From NCBI GenBank assembly GCA_002914845.1, contig JXTC01000532.1, positions 98,432 to 162,431 of the forward strand: a stretch of 64,000 nt of DNA, in the 5' to 3' direction. The position numbers and the translations under genes were made by a program. This DNA comes from Trema orientale (lineage: Eukaryota; Streptophyta; Magnoliopsida; Rosales; Cannabaceae). The notes beneath the pieces are model-generated. The model did not search any database, was not told the origin of the DNA, and worked only from the letters and a program-made list of their open reading frames with translations. Within the stretch, counting starts at the first letter, position 1; each line of letters opens with the position of its first letter. Below are positions 1-11,863 of the stretch, one piece after another.

Positions 1-540
1 CGAGCAAGAAAAGCATCATCCATATTAGGAACAATTATATTGTATTTTCTATAAAAAGTAGAATCTCATCTGTCATCCCTCATCATTTGTAATTGTTACT
101 TACATAATTTGATCAAATTCATAGCAATCATAATGTCGTGATCTTTCTATTACAATTCTTTGACAAATCATTTGTCATTCACAACAATGTTCTCATTAAA
201 TATAAATTGAACACAAAATTAAATGATAGCATTTCTAATAGATTATTTACTTCATATCTTTGATCATAGTTTGTTCCATCATTTACAATCATCTCAAGAA
301 CATCAACTATAGAAGAGAACATATTAATCAAGCTCTTAATAAAGTATCATAATGAGATTCTAACAAGTTTCATTGTATCTATAAAAGTACTTTGTTGATT
401 TAAACCTCGTCCACTTGAGATGGCACACTCTTAAGTGCTTCAAATACTATGACATCTTACTTTTATCGAAGAATATTACAATGCTTTGAAAAAGCTCCAA
501 TAACATTAATTACTATATTAATAACCAAACTCAAAGGTGA
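1..540. other. AT-rich intergenic sequence, nothing recognised
   Basis: No open frame with coding character, RNA gene or clear repeat structure is visible. It is presumably intergenic or old transposon sequence at the window edge. Confidence 0.5.
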
Positions 541-544
541 TACT

Positions 545-790
545 TATAGGGCTTTATTATAGGGCCAGTTTTGTACAGCTGTGGATTTTAAAATAATCAA
601 TTTTAGCTGTGCTGCGGGAAAAATTAGCTGTAGTGTAAAGTAGTTGAGCGTTTGGTAAACTGAAATTTAAAGTACTGTAATTTGAAAAAATTGTACTAAA
701 GTGTTTGGTAAATTGTATGGCTATATTGTTGTGGAAATATAAAATGACCAAAATAGACAAAAGGTTAATCACGTAAAAATACCCTCATTT
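545..790. repeat. hAT-like MITE fragment (candidate)
   Basis: The stretch has the wording of a common plant miniature element: several repeats of an AGCTGT motif and two copies of a GTTTGGTAAA motif. No clean terminal repeat or target-site duplication could be fixed, so the boundaries are approximate and the class is inferred from style only. Confidence 0.3.
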
Positions 791-840
791 TTAACTTTTC
801 TGCCAAAAAAAAAAAAAAAAAAAAAAAAAACCTATCTTTT

Positions 841-990
841 GAACTTCTGCAAATTAATAACATTATTTTTGAAATTCTGCAAATTAATACCCTTGTATTT
901 ACGTTTTTTACAAATTAATATCCTTACTTTTAAATTATACAAATTAATGTCCTGACATCTACGATTTCTACAAATTAATACCCTTAGTTT
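841..990. repeat. AT-rich minisatellite, about 30-bp unit, 5 copies
   Basis: The core CAAATTAAT starts at about 850, 880, 911, 940 and 971, so the period is near 30 bp. Spacers of the type ACCCTTRTATTTACG separate the cores. Copies have diverged and no function is suggested. Confidence 0.7.
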
Positions 991-1756
991 TTGTTTTCTT
1001 TGTAGATTTATACTATGAGCAAATTAAAAGATACAAATACCTCTTATTAACTTATTAAAAATGTTTAAATATTAGTATATTATTGAAAATTATTTTATAA
1101 CTACTTTTTTTGGTTAATTGCTAAAAAAAACATAATTTTTTTTCACCTCTCATGTTTCTTTTTTTTTTTTTTTTTACAATTAACTAAATTGTCCAAAAAT
1201 CAGTTATCCAAGATTACACCCAAAAAAAATTATATTTTAGCTTTTCAAAAAGTTCCGTCAAACTGGACTTATATTTCCAAATTTTTTAAGGGGGCTAAAT
1301 TGCTTTTTTCATACTTTTCTAGGGGTTATACTAAAGTTTTTATTAATTTAATGAATATTTAAAAAAAAAAAAAATCAAAGTCGCTCTGTCCCAATCGGCG
1401 GATATAGCCGTAACGACTCACAAAACTCAGCGTGTGGACGCACCAATCCATTCAACTCCTCTTCAGTGAGAAAACCATAATTTTTGTCTTTTTGGCAATT
1501 TCTCGTTACTTTCTTCTAGGATTTTGGTTTCCACATATGGATGCGTCGCGACGAGCCAGAAAAACCAAACTAGACCGGCATTAGTGGTGCCATTAATCCC
1601 GGCTCCAACGAAATAATATCTAAAGGAATTTTTCGTTATTTTTATTAGTTTTTTTTTTTTAATCATGCAGTTAGTTCGTGATCACGATCTAACATATTAG
1701 CATGTCAAAGTTGGAATAATAGTCAGGTAGTACTTTTGGTGTTTGGTTAGTTTGGC

Positions 1757-1942
1757 TTAGATATATTCTTGTCGTTTTAGTGAGATGATTTGATATAAGA
1801 GCTCATCAGAAAGTTCCACAACCTCAACAAACTTTAGAGGGAATTTAGCAAAGTCATGGGAAAATGGATCAAAGGCAAAAACCAACGAGAAGGAATTGTC
1901 AAAGGTGATCTGCTGCAACACCTCTTGCAAGTCATGAACCTG
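1757..1942 (-). pseudogene. Cytochrome P450 (CYP96/CYP86-clan-like) gene fragment
   Basis: On the minus strand, an open stretch of about 61 codons begins right after an AG at 1943-1944 and ends at a TAA at 1757-1759. It reads VHDLQEVLQQITFDNSFSLV and continues with a F-D-P motif and a segment ending LSDELLYQ. In the CYP96/CYP94/CYP86 clan this is the D-L-Q-D-V-x-Q-R-F-T-F-D region followed by G-x-D-P. No N-terminal anchor, I-helix, ExxR or haem-binding Cys motif was found nearby. It is therefore either a relic or one isolated exon. The family call is by motif; the pseudogene status is inferred from the missing remainder. Confidence 0.55.
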
Positions 1943-1999
1943 TTAATCATACATTTACGAAAGAAAAAAATGAATTAAATTTGGCATCATAAGGTTATC

Positions 2000-2599
2000 A
2001 GAATTAGCACTTCGTATTAGAAATATTGGTTAATTTTCATATTTATTAAGATACTCATACCATATAGTACCTTCAAATTAGGCAGCTCATTTCGTAGACC
2101 ACATATATACATGATATGCAAAAGACTTAATGCAATAATTCTGAAACAAACTAGTAAATGGCTTCTTTGCTGTTTATTAATACTGATTCCCAATTAATTG
2201 CCATAATCTTTTCATTTGTATTTCTATTTTATACATGAATTTACATATCAATTTATTTTATTTCCTGCGCATTATTTGGGATTACTTTAATTAATATAAT
2301 ATGCAACATAACAAATTAATATAACGTGGAGAACAACTTCCTCTTTGTTGAGAAAGCACGCATAGTAAAAAAAATAGGAGGAAATGGGAGGTAGAAGACT
2401 TGGATCTCAAAAATAAAATAAATAAAAATCTTGAAGACTTGATTTTGAGGAATTGGAAGAAAATGATCAGATTGTTTGCCTTCACCTGAAGGCCTTTTGA
2501 ACTAATCAGTAAATTTTGTCAAATCAAATTATGGCTACACATGGTTGTTTATTTTCTCTTTTGACATCCTTTGCTGCTTACAAGTTTCTTTAAAAAATA

Positions 2600-2636
<37 letters not shown>

Positions 2637-3800
2637 GAAAAAAGAAAACATTTAAGAAATTTTTCAAATTTTCTCTTAAAAAGGCTAATGAAAACAATGA
2701 ATTTTCTACTATATCTACGATTATAAACCTATATAATACCAAAATTTTTATTTGAAATCTTTTTTTTTTCTTTTGAATTTGTTGAATCAAATTGTTATTT
2801 TAAGTTTTATCTCAGTTAGACGGTGAATGAAAATGAAAAACAAAAGGAAAAAAATAAAAATAAAATATTAATAATGAAATTGTAACTAAAGAATAAGATG
2901 AAAAATCATATTTAATTCAATAATGGTACTGACGGAAACCTCACATACAGAAATGATATATCAGAGACTACGGATGGGCCTACTTAAAGTCCATGGAACT
3001 AATGGAATTGGGCCTTATTATCTATCATATTGGGCCTTCTTTCTCAATATTTGCACGTCATCCGAGACAAATTTTCGTGATGGTGTTTCAAGATGCGTAA
3101 CACTGCTCTATTTTACTTTCGCCTTGAAAGCTTAGGACTAGGATGTGGTCCCAATTAGTACTCTGTATTGGATTATTGGCCTGCCCTAAGCTGTAGTTAG
3201 TAGTCGAATCCATGACCATAAATTCATTTATGGTAAACCTCACTGTCAAACCACTCGCTCGATGATTAAATACTATTTACTTGCAACAATCAAAATATAT
3301 TTTTTTAACTAATTTACCAAGATGTGCAACATTATTTTTAATAGATTCTCCAATATTATACTTTTTTCGCTTGTAATACTTAAAAGTTGTGCCATAATCA
3401 AAGACATCTTGTAACTCGTTTTGATTGGAAGTGGGGCTCAAATGAGTCCTAAAGTTGAAGCTCTCGAAAATTTATGCTTTCATATTGGATTAAGGAGAAA
3501 GAAAAACACGATCATATAACGGAAGAATCTTTTGAATTTCCAAGGAGAAGCAAGAAAACAAACTTGTCCCACTTTAGTATAGACCTTTCACAACTATGGC
3601 AAACTAACCAGCACTTTGAAGAGACATTATTGTAAACAATTGAGGAATAAATAGGCAATAGCCATGAAAAATGTGGTCAATCTTTTTGGTGTAATCTCAC
3701 CGCCCATTTCTTATCAGCTAGCTCTAACTTAGCCACCCTCCTACTCCTAACTTCTAAGTCTCTCTACATTACTACTAGTGTTTCATCATTCTGTTTGTCA
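2000..3800. other. Intergenic, AT-rich; one AAT microsatellite
   Basis: Apart from an (AAT)n run at about 2597-2634 and poly-A/T tracts, I see no gene. Short open frames here have no recognisable protein features. Confidence 0.5.
2597..2634. repeat. (AAT)n microsatellite
   Basis: About twelve trinucleotide units in an uninterrupted run. Confidence 0.9.
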
Positions 3801-3827
3801 TTTTCGAATCATCTTCTTAAAGTTTTC

Positions 3828-3956
3828 ATGGAGCCCAAATTTGGAGGTAGGCCAATGGGTCACGCTATTATTTTATTATTATCTCTCTTTGTTTTTTATG
3901 TCTTTCGACCCACTCGGACCCGCGTCAAATTAAAGCGATTTCTCCTTTGGCCTTAG
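3828..3956 (+). CDS. Candidate 42-aa small membrane peptide (unrecognised)
   Basis: A short ATG-to-TAG frame encodes 42 residues: a short N-terminal segment (MEPKFGGRPMGH), one hydrophobic span of about 15 residues rich in Ile, Leu, Phe and Val, then a tail with several Arg and Lys. That gives a plausible single-pass topology with a basic tail. The ATG follows a pyrimidine-rich leader-like stretch. No family is recognised. Frames of this size arise by chance in AT-rich DNA, so this is a candidate only. It could also be the first exon of something larger, or nothing. Confidence 0.2.
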   Translation: MEPKFGGRPMGHAIILLLSLFVFYVFRPTRTRVKLKRFLLWP

Positions 3957-4254
3957 AGGTACCTAATACCTTTATTGCAATTCAAGAAATATACAAGTGT
4001 CTACCATTTGTACAACGCTTGTACCAAAATTGCTTTGGTGCTATGCTCATACGTAGCTGGCATATTGAAGACATTAACCCACCTACAAAATCAACTACAA
4101 GAATACAAAACACTTTTTTTTTTATTTCGTATATAGATAATTCATTCGAACTTAAAATCGTTGATATGGGAATTTATCATATATATATATATACAATTAT
4201 ATTAAATACATCATCATCTATAAAGAAAATACTTATAGCATTTCTATATGTATT

Positions 4255-4460
4255 TCTTTAGAAAAAGAAAAAAAAAACTATAAATCTATTCTTTTTTCCA
4301 CTCTTATTCTCATGTTTCAATGTTTGATATGTGAATTATACTAAATTTTTTCAGATTTTAAAAATATTATAAAATATAATAGAGTTCACATATCAAACAT
4401 TAAAACAAAAGAGCGAAACAGATAATAAATTTAGTACTTTTTATTCTTAAAAAAAAATTG
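4255..4460. repeat. Fold-back (MITE-like) element
   Basis: A perfect 17-bp inverted repeat, AATGTTTGATATGTGAA and its complement, lies near 4319-4335 and 4390-4406. It sits inside longer imperfect arms that extend to about 4255 and 4460. The two arms could form one hairpin. No target-site duplication was identified. Confidence 0.55.
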
Positions 4461-4639
4461 ACAAAATTGCATAACGAAAGTCATTTAATATTGTTTATTT
4501 TATGAAAACAAAAAGGAGTAAAACCAACGTTAATGCAAGAGGGTCACTTTTGAGCCGTCGATAAGTAGATGTTACCGTAATGTCTTATTGTATTAAATAT
4601 GTGTGAGAATACATGATCCAATGGTCCCAAAAGATGGTT

Positions 4640-4799
4640 CTGAACATGTTCAAACCAATACACTACCAAGGTTTAGGGTTGTGTGTGTGTTTGGAGGGTC
4701 AGGGGTTCAAATCTTGATAGTGTGTGTGTGTCATTTTCTTTTAATTTGTAATAAGTGATGGTCATTAGTTAAGCTCCACTTTAAAAAAAAAAAAAAAAA
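4640..4799 (+). repeat. SINE-like fragment with poly(A) tail (candidate)
   Basis: A Pol III B-box-like sequence, GGTTCAAATC, lies near 4705 and is followed by about 70 bp and a run of 17 A at 4783-4799. A convincing A box was not found, so this may be a degenerate SINE or a coincidence. Confidence 0.3.
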
Positions 4800-5930
4800 T
4801 CTAAAGCAATAGCAACTCTAGATTTTATTTTTCTAAAGAATATTTGTTAGAAAAACAATTAAAATTAATAAAAAAAGAGTCCAATAAAACGAGAACCGCT
4901 GGATCAAAGTGTGTCCCTTAAAATATGCATAAATATTGCGACATGCTTTATGCGTCACCTTGGAAAGTTTTGATCCCCTGTAGCAGCTTCCATTCCCAAC
5001 ACTTGGTAAACTCCACAACTCCATTGCCACATCAGAAACTCGTAACATTAGACCCTTTAAAACTAAACTTTCCGTACAACTAATTCCGACTTTTTTTCAT
5101 TTTTCCAAATCATAGAGACCTTTTCCTTAAATTACAATATTCAAGCCTTAAGAATAGTCGATTCATTTGTGGCCGGGCGAGAAAAACTTCTACCATCAAA
5201 CACGTCTAACAAATCTTAATCTCATTAAGATGCACAATTCAAGGGTCAAACTTAATCTAACAATAGCACAATATTCACAATTCTCCAACAAGCTGACGTG
5301 GCAAGAATATATTGGGGAAGGTCCAGCGAAATAGGGTGAGGCAGAAAGCAGGGGAACCGAAAGGGACACAAACGACCAGAGCATCCGAGGACAAAAAGTA
5401 TAGTTGGTTTTTCCATGGATATCCTTCTATTCACTCACTCTCTCTTTCTCTCTCCTTAAGATATATATCAATGGCTGTATAGCATAGACTTTTCACGAAA
5501 CCCAGAGTTGGTTTTTGTTTGGTAACGCTTATAGCCTTCTTATAATTTTTATTATTTTTCTTTGTACTTTTTTTTTTTTTAAGCTGCGTACTCGAAACCG
5601 ATAACATTCTTTAGTTAAAAAAAACAACAAATCAACGTAAGCTTTACTGCCCATCTCACTTTTATCTTATATGTTCTGCTTTTTTCGTTCCAATTCTTGA
5701 TAATTTTCATTTTTGGTTCTAGCCCATTTTTGCTTTTTGTTTCCTTCAAATTGTTGTCTTTTTTCCTTTTTTTTTTTTTTTGGGAGAAATGGGTTTTCAA
5801 AGACCAATCTTGATGTAAATTTTTGCTCTGAACATGTATGTGAATATGTTTATATATATTTATATGTAAGGCTTATGTTTATGATTGTTTATTTTGTTGT
5901 GTTTGGTTGATGAGAAAATTTCTGGTGCTG
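4800..5930. other. Upstream/leader region of the epimerase-like gene
   Basis: No coding sequence. Pyrimidine-rich CT sequence around 5430-5460 and T-tracts at 5550-5800 fit a promoter and 5' leader. A TAG at 5931-5933 after a T-rich run could be the end of a leader intron, but the donor was not fixed. Confidence 0.4.
5294..5302 (+). promoter_or_regulatory. G-box/ABRE-like element TGACGTGGC
   Basis: An ACGTGGC core of the type bound by plant bZIP factors lies about 700 bp upstream of the epimerase start codon and about 150 bp upstream of the CT-rich presumed leader. The function is inferred from the motif only. Confidence 0.35.
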
Positions 5931-6002
5931 TAGCTGGAGTGGAGAAAAGGGAAAGTGAACCCAATTGTGAGCAGCATAAGAGAGAGGTTTCGGCTCAAAA
6001 CG

Positions 6003-8343
6003 ATGCCGTTAAATATAGTACATGAGGCTGATGGGTTCCCTCGAATCATATTGACCGAGCCTAGTGGGTCTTCTGCAGCGGTTGGTGGTTTTGAGTTTTA
6101 TTGTCTTAATTTTAATTTGTCCGTACGCCTAGTTTTGTTGATTGTTTTGGCTCATATCAGGCCATAATTTTGATAATGATATGGTTCTAATGTCTCATTT
6201 TTTATCTTTTCCTTTTTTTTTTTCTGTAAAAAGATTTTTAGATGAGATGAATTTGCAAAATTGTCAAAAGATTCTTTCTAAGAAATGGATATATGGGTTG
6301 ATAATTGACAATTGACACCCCTTTAGGGACATAGACTTGTTGGGGGTTATGATATTTGATTGTTATAGCTTATTTAAAGCTAAGCTTGTCAAGAATTATG
6401 GTGGGGTATTGGATAATTTTAAAGTTCATTGAAAGCCCTCCTTCATAAGCCTTGTAAGGATTAAGGATTAGAGACTTGTAGTGGGGTATGTATATTAGCT
6501 TTTAGCTGAAGTATCACAGTCAGCCTTCATAAAGGCGAACTCTATACGGTTCAGAAAATGAAAAAGCATGGGACAGTGATACAATTTAAATCACTCGATT
6601 GATTTTGGAAAAAACTTTTTATTATATGATGTGTTTAACAATACAGTAACTTTTCCTTGTTACTTATTTATTTTTTAAGCAAGTTGGCCTTGTTTATTAA
6701 ATTGATATACATGGTTTTTCATGTTTTTTATGTGATTGTAAACGTATAGGGATTCAATGATTTCAGGTTCTTCTGTATGGAGGACAGGTCGTTTCTTGGA
6801 AGAATGAAAGAAGAGAAGAACTGCTTTTTATGAGCAACAAGGTAAGTAACCAAAAGCCATATGACTGAATCTAATATGAGGCCATTAAAACTTTTTATTC
6901 TGTAAATTTCTTTTCATTGATCAAAGCCAAGTTTCCTATTATTCCCTTTTCCCGTAATTGAACACAAAAATTTCCTCATTTTTTAACTAAACACTGATTT
7001 ATCTGTTCCACAGGCGATTTGGAAAACACCAAAAGCCATAAGGGGAGGTATACCAGTTTGCTTTCCACAGGTTCGTTAGTAAGAAACTACCAGCCGCTTG
7101 TTCTGCTTTTGATCTTGCTGAGATGGGATTATGAATCCTTAGCTACTGCCTGCCTTTTGCAGTTTGGAAATCTTGGTTCGCTTGAACAGCATGGATTTGC
7201 AAGGAACAGATTATGGTCTTTGGATAGCGACCCTTCGCCTTTGCCTCCAGCTAACAATCAGTCATCAGTGGATTTAGTACTCAAATCCTCAGAAGAGGAT
7301 TTTAAGACCTGGCCTCGCAGGTATTATGCTCTGGAAGGCTGTGATAACTAAAATCAGATACCTTTTATGTGAAAGGGCATTCTTACTTACCTAATCCTAT
7401 GAATGTTTTCATGGTGCTTCTGAAGCTTTGAATTGCGGCTTCGTGTCTGTCTTAGTGCTGGAAAGCTCACATTGATCCCTCGGGTGAGAAACTTGGATAA
7501 CAAGCCATTCTCTTTCACATTCGCACTGCGTAACTACTTATCTGTATCAGATATCAGGTATGGTAGTTAACACAGAAGCTATTAATTGCCTCTGTTTTAG
7601 CCTCTTCGAACTTTAATTTACCACGCACTTCCCTTAATACCTGATGTTAGAAGCATTTTTGAAGTTATTTCTTTCCGAGCAGTTGCATGATGCTCTTTAA
7701 TTTGCAGTGAAGTGCGTATTGAGGGCTTGGAGACGCTGGATTACTTTGATAATATGATCCGCAGAGACAGGTTCACTGAGCAGGCGGATGCAATTACCTT
7801 TGACGGCGAGGTAACAAAATTCTCTCATGCTTTTACTTCTATTTTCCATCTGATGGAAGTTTCAGTTGGAATGCTGTTTTATGCTTGTTGATAATAATTT
7901 CTAAAGCCAAGTTATTCCCAGCAGATTGATAGAGTGTATTTGAGCACCCCAACAAAGATTGCCATTATAGATCATGAGAAGAAGAGAACCTTTGTCCTCC
8001 GGAAGGTGGGCATGCCGGATGCAGGTTGTTATCATCGATGATAAAAACAAATCCTTTTGATTATTTGATTTTCGTAAACCAGACTCTGTTTCTAATAAAC
8101 TTTGAACATATCATGTGGCGCACAGCTGTATGGAATCCCTGGGACAAAAAGGCCAAGGCTCTTTCTGATTTGGGTGATGATGACTACAAAACCATGTTAT
8201 GTGTGGATTCTGCAGCTGTGGAAAACTCAATCGTCTTGAAACCCTATGAAGAATGGAAGGGCCATCAAGAGCTCTCTACTGTTTCATCAAGCTATTGCAG
8301 TGGGCAGTTGGATCCTAGTAAGGTTCTTCATGGATTCCGCTGA
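6003..8343 (+). CDS. Glucose-6-phosphate 1-epimerase-like protein (aldose 1-epimerase family)
   Basis: Eight exons: 6003-6080, 6767-6841, 7014-7070, 7163-7320, 7426-7557, 7708-7810, 7925-8024 and 8126-8343. All introns have GT-AG ends, and the join gives 306 residues, the usual family length. The family interconverts the alpha and beta anomers of hexose 6-phosphate in the cytosol. Visible landmarks are YGGQVVSW (30-37), GGIPVCFPQFG (62-72), EQHGFARN (78-85, with the conserved His80), VYLSTPTKIAIIDHEKKRTF (205-224) and WNPWDKKAK (237-245). The ATG at 6003 is the first in frame; an upstream GTG codon is not a plausible start. Two expected catalytic positions differ: Arg158 stands where yeast YMR099c and relatives have the L-H-T-Y histidine, and Asp262 stands where they have Glu (C-V-E). 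It may therefore be a divergent, possibly non-catalytic paralogue. It converges on the next gene; the stop codons are about 640 bp apart. Confidence 0.93.
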
Positions 8344-8981
8344 CCTAAATGCACCAAAAGATGCGCCATGCCTGGCCGGCCGGCCCGCCCCCTTTTGGAT
8401 AGATGAGGTTAGGATGAAAGAGCCTTGCTTTCACTACTATTTAAAGTGAAGGTGCATAGCAGAAGTTTTACAGTAGATTATATGAGTTGCTTTATTTAAT
8501 TATGTGACTACACTTGCTTGTCCATGTATTGTGTTACTAGTGATACTCAGGAATATCCTGGACTGAAGATAAATTAGCTGCATGTGATATGTGAAAATGT
8601 CCTTTGAGCCATACGGGTTGGGCTACTGAAACATTTTTATGTGCTGCCACCTTGTAATGGTGCGGAATGCCTGTTTTGTATCAAAATATTGTAACATGAA
8701 TGATCTCCATGATTTTATGTTACCCTTTAGATTATTTGTTACTTCCTTTTCTTGCTCTTGAGTAGATGCAGCAACTAAAACCATTGGATTTTCAATTTAT
8801 GTATTTCAAGTGCATCCTGAGTTCCTCAAGAAACAAGAGGAATGTGGATTCAGAACACTTGGAATCTATGACAGAAACAAGAAACACATTCTCATATCTT
8901 CCTTCTTATTTGAGTAATTAGCTTAGTCCGTAGGTAGTGTAGACATGGACCTTATTTACTTGAACCCATTTTGCCATTTTC
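8344..8981. other. Convergent intergenic region (two 3' UTRs)
   Basis: This lies between the stop of the plus-strand epimerase gene and the stop of the minus-strand CHI-like gene. It must contain the 3' UTR and polyadenylation signals of both. No other gene is seen. Confidence 0.6.
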
Positions 8982-10348
8982 TCAGAAGAGAGAAAGCAGG
9001 GACTGCCCGAACTTTTCTTTCGCATCCGTGTCGAAGGCATCATCCCCTAGATACAGTTGGAAATAGGCCCTGCAAAGAAGTTCACTCTCAACCTTGCTCA
9101 CAACATCTCCCATTACTGCACCCATCAACAACTTTAGCATTAATTTTCTGTTATTGAAAATTATTAACAAGTTAATCTAAACTATTGTTGTTGTAGTCTC
9201 ACCTTTTGTTTGAAGGACATATCCTGGTAATCGAGATACTTCTATTATGGAACCAGATGTTAACTTAATCTTATCTGATGCTTGGCCCATGACTCTATAA
9301 GAGAGGCCCCAAAAAACAGAGGTATTATAAAGTCTAAGAATTTTAAAACAGGTTGTGGAAAGTAGAAGTTGAAATAGGGAAGCTAGTTACTTGTTTGAGA
9401 GCTCGTCATTCTTTTTGCCACCGTTGAGTTTCTTTATAGATGCTCCTATAACTTCATCAAAATTCTTTTTTATCATGCTCATTGTCACGCCAGAGTACAC
9501 AAGTACCATTCTGACCGTCATCCCGAAATCACCGTCGATTACCAACTGATACATCTCCTTGGTGGGTTTTGCTGGTGATTTCCCTATTTTTGACTTGACA
9601 AGATCTTTCAACTTCTCATTATCAGCATACACTCCTGCAAGTCCAAGAAATGAATGATGTTAAAAGTATTGGCTAAATTTTCAGTCAAGCTTTGTATGAT
9701 GGGCATGTATTATTTGACATTGACACATTATAGAAGTTTTTGGAAGCCAACAAAGCATAATACCATTATAATTCCTTTTGTTTCTTCTGTTGAAAAATAG
9801 GGAACAACGCCAAAAGTATTTGGCCTATAGCCATCTGGAAATGACAATTCAATTCATATCATTTTGGAGCTTATTACTTTTTGTTTGTATCACCATATTA
9901 TCTTATGGTTACAAATATCTTGGTTACTAAAGTGATGTACAGTGAAGACAAATAGAACTATGTTTGTTCTGACAGTTGAAAAAGTAGTTACATGATCATC
10001 AAATAGTGATATATAGTGAGAGTAAAAAGGAATACCAAAGCCATATATCTTGATGCCGAGGCCAAGCATGGATTTCTTCCTCAAGCCAACGCAGTTCAAC
10101 CTTTTGCCGTCGTCCAATTTAACCGGAAAAGCGACCCCGGTCTTGGCTTCAACCTCGACCGCCGCCACCTCCTCGTCCTCTACTTTCCCTTCCTCAGCTT
10201 TCTCATCCTTCGGCTCTTCAGCTCCCTTGCCGCTATCTTTTGCCGCCTCCTCTTTTGCTTCCTTGGACTTAAGGCCGTTTTCCTTCTCTGGGTTCTGAGA
10301 TTTTGAGTTAACATCGGTGACAGTGACATCGTCAAGGGTAGTTGCCAT
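8982..10348 (-). CDS. Chalcone isomerase-like (fatty-acid-binding FAP-type) protein
   Basis: Four exons on the minus strand: 10036-10348, 9391-9634, 9203-9294 and 8982-9115. They join in frame to 260 residues. Residues 1-67 are low-complexity and very rich in Ala, Glu and Lys, with no obvious transit peptide. The CHI fold follows from about residue 68: TGVAFPVKLDDGK, then NCVGLRKKSMLGLGIKIYGF, a central YADNEKLKDLVKSKIGK helix, and a C-terminal SELLCRAYFQLYLGDDAFD ending in SLLSLF. Members of this family either isomerise chalcones or, in the FAP/CHI-like branches, bind fatty acids or act as accessory proteins. The G-L-R-K-K-S-M-L-G-L signature puts this one in the CHI-like/FAP group and not with true CHI. 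The ligand is unknown. A known FAP-type feature, a plastid transit peptide, is not evident here. Confidence 0.85.
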
Positions 10349-11150
10349 CCTAAAAGTTCGTTTTTTTTAACTGAAAAACGATGGAGACTGAGTTTGTTCT
10401 TTGTTGGTTTGTAGTGAAGAGAAAATGGAGGTATATAAATAGGAAGAAGAAGTTGAATTTTACAAGAGGCATTAAATTGCATGGAAGGAAAGATCTTTAA
10501 TGTACGTGAAATTAAGGTTTGCATTGGTTCTAACGATAATAGATAAGGTGAAGTTCATGGGTGTAACTGTAAATCAATATTCTTGACCATAGGACATGCA
10601 TGCTACACCATGTTAGAAAGAATTTACATTTATCGAATATTATCAATTAAGCTATTTACTTTCGCATATAATAAATATATTTGTTAATATTACAACCTGA
10701 ACACTTCAACATATTGTAATTACTACTTTTAGGAGCTACATATAAATACTAAATTCTATATAATTAGTTAGGCTACCTTTGTTAAAAATGTTTCTATATT
10801 GAACCAAAAAAAAAGTCTGTTTATTCCATTTTAACAACAAACAAAACATAATAATCTTATTCAAGCATTAATACATACGTTCAACCCAATATTGGAATTG
10901 GATTCAATAACTCATTCCAATTCCACCGTTTGAGTTAGACGACACCTAAATTTGAAACTCACACTTCCCAATATAGCGGACTGAATAATGGATGCTGCTC
11001 AATTTAAGAACCATTAAACCAAAAGCTTTCGCCTTTCGCCATTGAAAAGCGTGCTTCAAATACCATTCACTTGCTCAGCTCAACTTTTATCAAGTCTCCA
11101 CTCTCCATAGATAGACAAGCTCATGGGGAAATGGACCTGATTTGGAGTAT
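10349..11150. other. Intergenic; upstream region of the CHI-like gene
   Basis: A TATA-like stretch, ATTTATATA on the minus strand at about 10431-10440, lies about 85 bp upstream of the CHI-like start codon. It is a plausible core promoter. The rest is AT-rich with no gene seen. Confidence 0.35.
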
Positions 11151-11154
11151 ATTC

Positions 11155-11803
11155 GACTAAAATAAGTTTTTATTAGTATTTTGAAAATTGATTTTTCTAG
11201 TAATATCACAGTTTTACGTGACAATGTGTGATCATCAAATTATATATTTTTTTTTGTGACTAATCAACGATTACAAATTGTGACTCTCAAAATTGAAAAA
11301 TATGATTTTACTAGAAAATGTCATTTTCTATCAAACTTCATTCATTTGCTCAGCTCAGTTTTTATCAAGTCTCCACTCTGCATAAATAGACAAACTCATG
11401 GGGAAATGGACATGATTTGGAGTATTTTTACTAAAATAAGTTTTTATGAGTGTTTTAAAAAAATAATTTTTTTCTAGTAATATCACAATGCTATGTGACA
11501 GTGTCCGAGAATTTGTGATCATCAAATTATGATTTTTCTAGAACCAATCAAAGATCATAAATTGTGTGACCTCTAGAACTGAAAGTTATGACATTAAAAA
11601 AAAAAAAAAAAAAGTCATTTTCTAGGAATTTTTTGAAATATGACTTGTTCTAATAGTGTCACAACGCTTTTTGACCACAAAATTATGATTTTTTTTGGAT
11701 CATTTAACTGCTACAACTTGTGTGACTCTCTGTCATAGCATAATTTCACACTACTAAAATAATTATTTTTCAAAATACTCATAAAAAAGTCATTTTAGTC
11801 GGA
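11155..11803. mobile_element. Fold-back DNA element (MITE family A, copy 1)
   Basis: The ends are inverted repeats: CGACTAAAATAAGTTTTTAT at the left, and at the right the complement, ending CATTTTAGTCG at about 11792-11803. Inside, an approximately 85-bp segment starting near 11066 is repeated near 11339, a period of about 273 bp. The motif TTTCTAGTAATATCACA also recurs, so the element looks rearranged or nested. A related, shorter copy lies at about 35165-35390. No transposase frame is present. Confidence 0.55.
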
Positions 11804-11863
11804 AATATGTCAAATTCCCAAATTCAAGAGTCATTTGGACTTTAGAGTTTCTTGTATAGAGGG

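Noticed and set aside
3947..4261. Plus-strand frame of 104 codons
   Set aside because: Second half is translated low-complexity AT sequence; no family and no conserved motif.
5955..6002. Longer N-terminus for the epimerase-like protein from a GTG
   Set aside because: Plant nuclear genes rarely start at GTG; the ATG at 6003 matches the family start and the frame before it has no ATG.
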